Source of the DNA: Bdellovibrionales bacterium
Lineage (GTDB): Bacteria > Bdellovibrionota > Bacteriovoracia > Bacteriovoracales > Bacteriovoracaceae
DNA length: 13,773 nt
Assembly: GCA_030633015.1 (NCBI GenBank)
Contig: DAOVTR010000008.1
Coordinates: forward strand, 1 to 13,773
Direction of reading: 5' to 3'
The notes beneath the pieces are model-generated. The model worked only from the letters and a program-made list of their open reading frames with translations. It had not been told where the DNA came from and ran no database searches. Every line of letters begins with the position of its first letter. The stretch's first letter is position 1. Below, one piece after another: positions 1-7,700 of this stretch. A program made the position numbers and the translations under genes.

Positions 1-246
1 AAATAGAATCCCAAAGTATATAAAAACCCACTCAGGTCTGTTTTCTAAAATAATCGCAATACGATCATTTTTTTTGATTCCTAAGTCAATAAGGGCGCGT
101 GCGATTGATTGTGCGTTGTCGTATAAGTCTTGATAGGTATGCTTTTCGTAACTGCCAGATTTTTTTATTTGCAGGGCGACGTCTCTGGGTGTTTTTTTAA
201 CCGTTTCCGTTAACTTCCTTGGCAGAGTATAGAGTTTTTCCTGCAT
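1..246 (-). CDS. Acyl-CoA synthetase (AMP-binding), N-terminal fragment
   Basis: This is the first 82 codons of a gene that runs off the left edge. The reverse strand begins MQEKLYTLPRKLTETV and reaches NDRIAIILENRPEWVFIYFG at about residues 59-78. That pattern (DRVAI.L.NRPEW......G) is typical of the N-terminal subdomain of long-chain fatty-acid CoA ligases of the ANL superfamily, which activate fatty acids with ATP and CoA. An earlier Y..L...A..IA.AL..LGI.K.D stretch also fits the family. The ATG at 246-244 is preceded by AGGAA with 7-nt spacing, which supports this start. The catalytic P-loop and adenylation motifs lie outside the window, so substrate class is unproven. The gene is divergent from the stator block and probably unrelated to it. 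Confidence 0.85.
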   Translation of the reverse strand, partial: MQEKLYTLPRKLTETVKKTPRDVALQIKKSGSYEKHTYQDLYDNAQSIARALIDLGIKKNDRIAIILENRPEWVFIYFGILF

Positions 247-408
247 ATCCTTGTTCCTAGTTTTTACGATGCCAATATTGCCATATAGCGGTGTTAGGTG
301 CCAGTATTTTTTTGTATTATGCCGGGTAGTGATATCAGTGTTTTCCTCTAAAATTTGTCGTTTTTCGAGCATAATATTTTCGGCATTAACTAGGAGAAGG
401 TAAGTAGT
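247..408. other. Divergent intergenic region, no confident promoter
   Basis: These 162 bp separate the acyl-CoA synthetase (minus) from the stator block (plus) and must hold both promoters. I tested TTGTCG at 355-360 with CATAAT at 370-375 (spacer too short) and the minus-strand CATAAT (no -35 partner). I found no sigma28-type TAAA...GCCGATAA box. A near-palindrome TGCCAATATTGCCA and an 8-bp palindrome TGATATCA (330-337) are present but unremarkable. Confidence 0.5.
392..400 (+). promoter_or_regulatory. Strong ribosome binding site ahead of ATG 409
   Basis: AGGAGAAGG lies 8 nt before the ATG at 409. It is the only good Shine-Dalgarno sequence upstream of the MotA reading frame. The MotA ATG at 507 has none. 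Translation of this operon therefore most likely begins at 409, in a different frame from MotA. Confidence 0.6.
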
Positions 409-510
409 ATGTTGGTTATAAACAAAGTTTTTAAGATAAAACTAGCTTTTTTATTGTTGGTGGGGGAACAATCGCAGCAACAAGTATTTCTGTTCGAATT
501 CCTAAAATGA
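409..510 (+). CDS. 33-codon ORF overlapping the MotA start; leader ORF or broken motA 5' end
   Basis: ATG 409 has a well-placed AGGAGAAGG and opens a 33-residue ORF (MLVINKVFKIKLAFLLLVGE...) whose TGA at 508-510 overlaps the MotA ATG at 507 as ATGA. Two readings are possible. It may be a translated leader that couples ribosomes onto ATG 507. Alternatively it may be the residue of a damaged motA 5' end: one extra G in the G5 run at 462-466 would join this ORF to the MotA frame as LLLVGGTIAATS. Even the joined protein would lack a normal first transmembrane helix plus loop before the GGT motif. No homologue of the 33-residue peptide is recognised. Confidence 0.35.
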   Translation: MLVINKVFKIKLAFLLLVGEQSQQQVFLFEFLK

Positions 511-1130
511 TTGTTTTATTTAAAATATTTTTTAATAAAATGATTAGAGGTAAGACTGTTAAGTTTCATGATGTAATTAGAGAAATTATTCAATTAAGCC
601 ATGCGTTTTCAACTAAAAAAGATTTAAATAAAGAGTTAGTAAAAATTAAAGATCCTTTTTTGCAAGAAAGCCTACAGTTATTCCTTGATGAGTTGGTTGA
701 TGATTCACACTATATTAAAATGTTGCACGATAGAGTTTTAAATATGCACAAGTCACTAATGATTGATGTAAACAGATTCAAAAATATTGGTAAATATCCA
801 CCTGCATTTGGGATGATTGGAACTACTATGGGGATGATTGTTCTACTTTCAGGTCTTGGAAGTAAAGATGCCATGCAAACCATGGGACCGGCCATGGCCG
901 TCTGTCTTATTACTACTTTTTATGGAGTAATTCTATCCAATATTGTCATCACTCCTGTTAGTGAAAATATAGATGATAGTGCGCAGGAGATAAATTTAAA
1001 AAATAAAATTATTGTCGAAGGAATGAGGTTAATTCTCAAAAGGACATCTCCGGGGATTATTGCAGAAGAGTTAAATTCTCATTTACAACAAGAAGATAGA
1101 CTTGATTGGAGAAAAGTATTAAGTGTCTGA
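507..1130 (+). CDS. MotA-like stator subunit, N-terminally truncated or frameshifted
   Basis: MotA/TolQ/ExbB-superfamily inner-membrane proteins form the five-subunit ring of an ion-driven stator around a MotB dimer. Residues 98-117 (YPPAFGMIGTTMGMIVLLSG) match MotA TM3 and residues 128-151 (GPAMAVCLITTFYGVILSNI, then TP) match TM4. Prolines 98/99 and 150 fit the functional prolines of the family. Residues 50-60 (PFLQESLQLFL) fit the cytoplasmic loop. The open frame extends upstream to 435 and encodes SFFIVGGGTIAATSIS, the usual MotA TM2 motif, but a TAA at 432-434 precedes it and no start codon other than ATG 507 is available. TM1 is therefore missing, and the total is 207 residues against about 250-280 in the family. 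The usual ARREGLLALE segment of the torque loop is not conserved (here FSTKKDLNKE). The end overlaps the next gene by 8 nt. The family call is firm, but whether the protein is functional is open. Confidence 0.8.
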   Translation: MIVLFKIFFNKMIRGKTVKFHDVIREIIQLSHAFSTKKDLNKELVKIKDPFLQESLQLFLDELVDDSHYIKMLHDRVLNMHKSLMIDVNRFKNIGKYPPAFGMIGTTMGMIVLLSGLGSKDAMQTMGPAMAVCLITTFYGVILSNIVITPVSENIDDSAQEINLKNKIIVEGMRLILKRTSPGIIAEELNSHLQQEDRLDWRKVLSV

Positions 1131-2034
1131 TAATTTTAATAACCACAATTTAGAAGATGATCAAAGCATTTTTGAAGGTTTTGATGAGTATCAAAAACTA
1201 AGAGAAGAGATTGATGAGCTTAACAATACTCCAATGGACCGCAATGGTACGTGGATGTTATCTTATGCAGATTTAATGACACTTCTGGCTTGTTTTTTTA
1301 TTATGTTGGTTGCAATGGCAAACTTTGAAGATCCTGGTTTTCAATCTAAAGCAAATAGTTTCGCTCAGTTTTTTCGGGGCTCTCTTGCCAAAACTAAAGG
1401 AGAAGTGACTGATACTAAAATATCTGGTTCTGAAGAAGAAAAAAAAATTATACAAAAAAGAAAGGTAATACCTAAGCCCAAAAAAAAGAAGAACCTCTCT
1501 GTTAAGATTAATGAAGAAGTAACAAGGGCCAGTGTATCTGAAATTTCACCACCCAAAGATATTGAGGTTATATTTAGTGGGTCGGCCATGTTTGCTCCTG
1601 GTAAAACAATTTTAAGTCAAGAAGTCAGCGATTCCCTTGAAGTTATGATTGATCTTATTTTAGAGCGAAATTCTGACTTTATTATACTGTTTGAAGGGCA
1701 TACTGATGATACTGATATTAAAAATAGAGTGTATCCTTCAAATTGGGAGCTAAGTGCAGCAAGGGCCGCTGCAGTACTTAAAAAGTTTGAAAAGGGAGGA
1801 ATTCCTCCAGAAAATTTAGTGGCAATAGGTTATGGAGATTCAAGGCCAACTTATATAAATCGTGACAAGAGGGGAAAATCAATCCCTAAAAATCAAAGAC
1901 TTAATAGGCGAGTGGTAATTAAAGTATTACATTCTAAAAATGCACCCAAAGATGATCTAGGACTTGGAGTGTTTTTTAGGGATGGAAATAAGCGGAAAAA
2001 ATTACCGAAATCTAATAAAATAAAGAAAAACTAA
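1123..2034 (+). CDS. MotB-like stator subunit with OmpA-type peptidoglycan-binding domain
   Basis: The 303-residue product is the partner of the MotA-like protein. Residues 1-40 are an acidic cytoplasmic tail. Residues 44-65 (WMLSYADLMTLLACFFIMLV) form the single membrane helix with the MotB signature, and Asp50 is the expected ion-carrying residue. Residues 68-86 resemble the periplasmic plug helix. A lysine-rich linker follows at about 105-124. The OmpA/MotB peptidoglycan-binding domain spans about 148-269, with EGHTDD (191-196), SNWELSAARA (206-215), GYGDSRP (236-242) and NQRLNRRV (257-264). The start is GTG 1123, inside the end of motA, with GGAGA about 10 nt upstream. Such overlap implies translational coupling and fixed stoichiometry. 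All key residues are present, so this subunit looks functional. Flagellar MotB is the alternative, but no flagellar genes are adjacent. Confidence 0.9.
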   Translation: MSDNFNNHNLEDDQSIFEGFDEYQKLREEIDELNNTPMDRNGTWMLSYADLMTLLACFFIMLVAMANFEDPGFQSKANSFAQFFRGSLAKTKGEVTDTKISGSEEEKKIIQKRKVIPKPKKKKNLSVKINEEVTRASVSEISPPKDIEVIFSGSAMFAPGKTILSQEVSDSLEVMIDLILERNSDFIILFEGHTDDTDIKNRVYPSNWELSAARAAAVLKKFEKGGIPPENLVAIGYGDSRPTYINRDKRGKSIPKNQRLNRRVVIKVLHSKNAPKDDLGLGVFFRDGNKRKKLPKSNKIKKN

Positions 2035-2089
2035 CAAAACAACAAAATTATATCGAAAAAGCTTTAGGCAGTTAAAGGTTTAGGTGTTT

Positions 2090-2728
2090 ATGATTAAGCT
2101 TTTTAGATTTTATTTTATTATTTTTGGACAATTATTTGTGCTTTTCGGGTGTGGAATGACCCGTGGAATTGTTATAAAAACAAATCCTCCAGAAGCTGAT
2201 GTTTATATAAAAGAGGTTGGTTCAAAAAATATAAAACAGATTGGAAAAACACCTCTAACTCTTGAAGAAGATATTATAAATAAAGTTATTAGCAAAGATA
2301 GAGGTCCTGTTATTTTGACTGTTAAAAGGGCCGGATATCTAAAACAACAATTAATAATAAATGATTTGGGAAAAACAAGCATAGAATATGAAATAAATTT
2401 AGAATCAGATAATGTTGATACGATTATTACCAAAATTGATGATGTTAGTTCAAATCTTTTTGAGGCACAAAGATTAATAAGATCTGGTGGATATGATAAT
2501 TCATTGAAAATCTTAGAAAATCTTGGAGAAAAGTATCCGTTTAGTTCCATGATCAATGAGCTTAAAGCGACAGCTTATTATTTAAAAAAAGATTATCCAA
2601 ATTCTCTTCTCTATTACGATATGGCAACAAAATATAATAAAAATAATGCTGACGCTTTTAAAATGAAAAGATACTTAGAAGAAGAGTTGGGCGTAAAAAG
2701 ACCCCTTGCCAAAAATAGGAAAAAATAA
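2090..2728 (+). CDS. PEGA-domain and TPR lipoprotein
   Basis: The product is about 212 residues from ATG 2090. A GTG two codons upstream at 2084 is an alternative start. The N-terminus is hydrophobic and ends in LFVLFGC, an acceptable lipobox, so the protein is probably lipidated at Cys21 (Cys23 from GTG 2084) and sits in the envelope. Roughly residues 25-105 read as a PEGA domain (RGIVIKTNPPEADVYI, then IGKTPLTL, then VILTVKRAGYLKQQLII), a small beta fold common in surface and periplasmic proteins. Roughly residues 122-200 are helical with TPR-like spacing (LFEAQRLIRSGGYDNSLKIL and AYYLKKDYPNSLLYYDMA). Its TAA overlaps the next ATG as TAATG, so it is coupled to the FliF/FliG-like gene. Inference: it is a periplasmic-side scaffold linking the stator or ring to the outer membrane or wall. 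Confidence 0.8.
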   Translation: MIKLFRFYFIIFGQLFVLFGCGMTRGIVIKTNPPEADVYIKEVGSKNIKQIGKTPLTLEEDIINKVISKDRGPVILTVKRAGYLKQQLIINDLGKTSIEYEINLESDNVDTIITKIDDVSSNLFEAQRLIRSGGYDNSLKILENLGEKYPFSSMINELKATAYYLKKDYPNSLLYYDMATKYNKNNADAFKMKRYLEEELGVKRPLAKNRKK

Positions 2729-4668
2729 TGAAAAAAAATTTAAAACATTTATTTAAATTTAGCCTCAACCCTATACTCATGATTTTGTTATCTTTATCAT
2801 TTTTAAATAATGTAAATGCAAATCCAAAATCAGTACAATGGCAAAGTGTTGAGTTCGAAAGTTCATTAAAAGCTAGAGTTACAGAAATAGCTAAACAGGT
2901 TATTGATGAAAAAACTTTTTTTGTTGAAGTTGATGTTGTTGCTCAAAACCCAATTATAAATATTCCAAAGTTTTCCCTACTAAAAAAGAAAAAAGTTAAA
3001 TTAGGCAGTGTTAAAAATACAAAAAATAGTGCGGAGTATATTCTTTTTGATAAGGTTGGTCTGAATGCGCCATCTTTTGAAGGAAGCTTTGATCAAAGGC
3101 AGACTGATCTTCAGCTGCAGTTATTTCAATACAGTAAAAAGGTTGAGAGGGAATTTTTAACAAAAACTGATCTTTTTACTAATTTAGAATCCATTAATAT
3201 TAAAATTGGTGTCGATAAATCTATTTCAAAAGCTAAAATTGAAGAGTTAAAAAAACTCCTTAAGACACTTATTCCCAAAATCAGTTCTGTTGTACCTACT
3301 ATTGAAATTTTAAGTGTTGATGTATTGTCAGCTCAACTTATAAAAAATGATCCTTTAGCAGAAAATCTTTCACATATAATGGGGCCAGCGGGAATAATTA
3401 TAGCAGCTATTATTTTTTCAATATCAGCATTTTTACTCTTTTCAAAGTATAGAAAATTTAAAAATGATATTATTAGCAAGGAGCAAGAGGCTCAATCAGT
3501 TCAAAAGGAATTAGAACAAGATGGTAATATTTTCAATGGTGAACAGAAAGTAGATCCAAAATTAAGGCCAGGTTCGCAACAGTTAGCTGAAGCTATTACA
3601 AATACAAAAGAGGGAGTAGTTCGGTTTTGTTTATACCTTGAAAAATCTCCAGATCAAGCAATTAATTTGATTAAAAAGTGGATTAATTTAAATACAAAGA
3701 TGACAGTAGAAAGTTTAATTGTTTTATCAGAGCAATTATCAGTAGAAGAACTGTTTAAGATTTTTATTAAAATGACTTCAGATGAAAGGATGTCGTATCA
3801 AAAGATAACTGGCAGTGAAGAGCTAACTGTAGGACAGAAATTCTCTGCAGATAAATATATAGGCCAACAAGTTTTAGAAGATATTATGTCTATAACAGTC
3901 ATTGATGATAAGGAGTTACAACAACTACTAGTTGAGATTTCTCCTGAGCGAGGAGCAGCACTGTGCTTGAAGCATAAAAAACAAGGAGCTATGTTAATTA
4001 ATTTAGTTAGTAGTGAATTTCTTGGTAAAATGTTTCAATTTGTAGACGTTGAAAGTACAAATCTTTTAACTGAAAAGGCCATGCATATAAAAGAGGGTGA
4101 TTTTGATCAAGATCTATCAACTTTTAAAAATACAATAAAAAAATTCGTTGATAATAAGTATAAAAATCCGTTTGTTAGAAGAATTGTAGAGTTAATGAAT
4201 GATCTTGATTTTCAAAAATCAGAGAATTTGATAGATGTTTTAATTGGCTCCAAACAATTTGAAGTTTTGGAGGATGTTGTTAGAAATAGTTTTCCAACAA
4301 GATTAATTGATAAATTGCCTGTCAATATTTTAAAATCTATTTTTAAAAGTATGCAAATCGATGCGAAAGTAGAATTTTTAGCAAGTTTAGAAGAAAAAAG
4401 ACGGACTAGATTTATCAGGAATACTACAGTTGCTGGAACTAAAGGTCGTGAGGTATTAGAATTTGAACTTCAAAGAGTTTTAGATAATGTAGAGGCAATG
4501 GAATATGTTGGCGAGAACAAGGATAAAATCTTTAGTGTTTTCGTCGAGTTAGTTCGTACAAAGATTGAAAATGAGGAATCTGTTAAAAATGCTGCTAATA
4601 ATGTGGCACTTAAATGGTTTAAAACCATCTCCGAAGCAGAAGACTCAACTATTAAAAACGCCGCTTAG
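2728..4668 (+). CDS. Membrane-anchored protein resembling FliF joined to FliG
   Basis: The 646-residue product starts at an ATG overlapping the previous stop. A signal peptide ends near Ala31 (NNVNA, cut before NPK). Residues 32-216 are periplasmic, 217-238 (IMGPAGIIIAAIIFSISAF) form one membrane helix, and 239-646 are cytoplasmic. The end of the periplasmic part (about 155-200, NIKIGVDKSISKAKIEELKK onwards) resembles the last periplasmic domain of FliF. Residues 306-322 (EKSPDQAINLIKKWINL) match the NPE.VA..IR.WL pattern with which the FliF tail binds FliG. From about 325 to 615 the sequence is a helical superhelix with FliG-like spacing, for example MTVESLIVLSEQLSVEELFK and IDAKVEFLASLEEKRRTRFI. 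FliF normally keeps TM1 and FliG is normally separate, so this would be a rearranged form. The gene and topology are certain. The FliF/FliG relationship is judged by eye and could be convergence of helical repeats. Confidence 0.6.
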   Translation: MKKNLKHLFKFSLNPILMILLSLSFLNNVNANPKSVQWQSVEFESSLKARVTEIAKQVIDEKTFFVEVDVVAQNPIINIPKFSLLKKKKVKLGSVKNTKNSAEYILFDKVGLNAPSFEGSFDQRQTDLQLQLFQYSKKVEREFLTKTDLFTNLESINIKIGVDKSISKAKIEELKKLLKTLIPKISSVVPTIEILSVDVLSAQLIKNDPLAENLSHIMGPAGIIIAAIIFSISAFLLFSKYRKFKNDIISKEQEAQSVQKELEQDGNIFNGEQKVDPKLRPGSQQLAEAITNTKEGVVRFCLYLEKSPDQAINLIKKWINLNTKMTVESLIVLSEQLSVEELFKIFIKMTSDERMSYQKITGSEELTVGQKFSADKYIGQQVLEDIMSITVIDDKELQQLLVEISPERGAALCLKHKKQGAMLINLVSSEFLGKMFQFVDVESTNLLTEKAMHIKEGDFDQDLSTFKNTIKKFVDNKYKNPFVRRIVELMNDLDFQKSENLIDVLIGSKQFEVLEDVVRNSFPTRLIDKLPVNILKSIFKSMQIDAKVEFLASLEEKRRTRFIRNTTVAGTKGREVLEFELQRVLDNVEAMEYVGENKDKIFSVFVELVRTKIENEESVKNAANNVALKWFKTISEAEDSTIKNAA

Positions 4669-4688
4669 ATATCTTTTTCCCCCTACTA

Positions 4689-4716
4689 TTGCCCCCAATC
4701 CATAAGGCATAATAAT
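4689..4716 (+). promoter_or_regulatory. Possible sigma70-type promoter for the coiled-coil gene
   Basis: TTGCCC (4689-4694), a 16-bp spacer and AATAAT (4711-4716) lie in the 100-bp gap between the FliF/FliG-like gene and the coiled-coil gene. This is the only sizeable gap in the block and would allow the coiled-coil gene to be transcribed separately. Matches are partial in AT-rich DNA. No terminator hairpin is visible after the preceding stop, so read-through is also likely. Confidence 0.3.
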
Positions 4717-4768
4717 AGCATATAGGTTTGTCCTAGTTTTGCAAAAAATGCATGGGTAAGGGGATTTA

Positions 4769-7700
4769 ATGAAAAACGACAGTGTTCAAAATAAATTAAA
4801 ACAGGTTAATGATCTTGTTGATCAAAAAGATTTCTACGATGAAAAGAAAAAAAATGATCAGCTATCACATGCCGAAAGAGTCGTTAATATTATTGATGAT
4901 GATAATAAAATCTATAAATCAAAACTTAAAAGAGAAAAACTAAAAAATAGATTTATGGGAACACTGGTTAATTATAAAATTGGTAGTAAAGAACGGGCAA
5001 TTAAAGGAAACATTCAAAAGTTAGAACGAATTAATAAAAATATTGAACTACTAAATAATGAAGCAAACGAAAGATCCACTTTCCTTATTGATAAAGAGAA
5101 GTCTATAGATGATCAAATATTAAGAATTGGGGAATTAAAAACTGATATTGTCAAAATCAAAAAGAAAATTCAAAGTTCAGTTAATGATTTTAATTTAAAA
5201 CAAAAGGTATATAAAAAAAACAGATCAGATGAACAAGAAATAAAAGATGAAATATTTAATCTTAGAGCTGATTATGAAAAAAATCTAAAAGAACTTGGAA
5301 CAATAAATAAAAGTCTCGAGTGGCAATCAGCTTTTTTACGTGAAAAAACGGGTGAAAAACAAGAGATTGAAGATAATATAAAAAATGATAAAATTCAAAC
5401 TTTAGAGAATCAAAAAAAATTAGATTCTACAAAAAATCAAATAGGAGATCTTTCCAAGCAAATTGAGGGAAGACGAGAAGAGTATTTAGTCGTTAAGGAT
5501 AAATTTCAAGAAAAAGCAGAAAAACTACTATCCATTGAGAAAGGTTTAAAAGAGAAAAATGAGTATATTGAAAAATTGCGAGATCAAGAGTTAAAAACAA
5601 GAGAAAAGATACAGGTTGTTCAAGATAAAATCGGTACATATCAAAATGAAATTATTAATTTGGATTCAGAAACAAGAGAACTTAAATTTAAAATTAGAGA
5701 TATTGAAAAAGAAACAGATCGGGTCGGCAGCAAGGTAAACAGTCTGACTTCAATATTATCCGAAAAGCAATATTATAAAAAAAGTCGTCAAAAGCAATAT
5801 GGCGTAGTCCTTTCAAGTCATGAAAATTTAAAGACTAGATACGATAAGCTAGAAAAAGACATTGTACAAAACGAAAATGAGATTGCTGATTTAGATAAAT
5901 TAAAAGAAGAGATAAATAAAAAGAATAGAGATTATTCTTTAAAAATGAGTCAACTCCAGTCAGATTTATTAGCAATGACTGATGATATTGAAAACAAAAG
6001 AGAAGATTTTGAAGCATTATTTCAAGAGGTACAAGAGAAAGAAGCTAAAACTTTAGAACTTGAGATCAAAGTTGAAGAGAAAAATAAAATATCATTAAAG
6101 CTTGAAAAAAGAGTAGAGCAAGAGTCGTTAATTAACAACGAACATACTGCAAAACAGACAAGACTTAAAGAGATAACAAACAAAAGAGATGATGAAATAC
6201 ATCGCTTAGAAAAACGCTTAGTACAATTACAAAGCTCAAACGATAAAGTAGAATTTGAAAATAATGAACTAAGTCTAAATATTTCAAAATTAAAAGAAGA
6301 AATGGAAGAGAAAGAAAGTCGTATTGAAGGGCTTGAAGCAAATATTAAAACTTTAGAAATGGATAACAAGGAAAAGAGGAAACATCTCTGTATTCTCGAA
6401 AAAACTGTTAAAGAAATTAATCAAAAAAATATTGAAAGTGCAAAACTTCTTGAGGCATTAAATATTAGCAAGAGTGAGCTAGATAAGGCTCACCAACAAG
6501 CTTATGGCCATAAAGATATATTGCAAGTTAACAGCAAAAAATTGATCGAATCACTTAAACAATTAACTGAAGAAAGAAATCAAAAAGAAAGTAGTATTGA
6601 AGTTATTGAAAAGGATATCAATAGATTAGAGTCAGATAATAATGATCAAGAAGAGAGTTTGAACGTTTTAAGAGCAAACGTTAGCGATATTAATTTAAAA
6701 AATGAAATGAATGTTAAAACGCTTGAAGATTTAATTGAAAATAAAAACAAACTGAATCAAATTAATTTGAAACTTAGTGAAGAAAAAGAAAAACTAGATA
6801 AAAATAAAAAAGAACTAACGGAGTCAATTGAGCAACTTATTGTCCAAAAAGAACCTGTCGAAAAAAGCATTTCAGATCTTCAAAATAAACGTGAACTGCT
6901 TAGCGTAGAAAATGAAAGAAATCAAAAGAAATTTAAAAAACTTGAGCATGATGTTGCAGAAAAAATTAGAAATAACATTGAATATACAGGTATGCTTGAA
7001 CAATTAAAAAAACAAAAAGTAGAAATTGATGAGAGTTTAAATACATTAGGGCAAGAAAACATTGAACTTGAAGGTAATAATAGAGAATTATCATCCGCAA
7101 TTAATAATTTATCTAAGGATAGATCTAAGAAGCAAACATCAATAGGAATTACACAAAAAAATATTGAGAGTACTAGATCTCAGATTATAATAAGGAAAGA
7201 TTCTTTGAGTTTGCTAGGGTCTAAGTTGAATGACCAAAATATTCAGATAAAAGAAATGAGCGTAATGCTTGATCAATTAAATGTTGATAAAACTATGCTT
7301 GATCAACAAACTGAAAATATCAAAAACTCACTTAGTCTAGCAGAAGATAAAAAGGATATGCTTGAGATTAATTCTAATGAAAAGAAGGAATATAAAAAAG
7401 AGATTAAAAATAAAATAATTAAACTTGAGGGAAAACAAGATAAGTTAGAAAAAGATAAACAATTTCTTACGGATAAAATCGGAGCAATTACTTCAGATAC
7501 TCATCTGCTTGAAAAAGAATGTGGTGAGAATAGTTTAGAGGTAGATCGACTTGAAAATAACGCAAAAGAGTTACAAAATAGATATGAAGATAGGGTTAAT
7601 CATAAAAATAAAATTGATATTAGACTTTTAGATTTACAACGAAAACTCGAAAAATCTATTAGTGAAAGAGATAATATAAATTCAAAACTAAATAAAGTTA

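Noticed and set aside
247..408. sigma28 flagellar promoter upstream of the stator genes
   Set aside because: No TAAA box with a GCCGATAA-like element at proper spacing was found. GCCGGGTA near 321 lacks the partner box.
1436..1490. A9 and A8 tracts in motB that could cause transcriptional slippage
   Set aside because: They encode a Lys-rich linker expected in AT-rich DNA, and the frame is intact on both sides.
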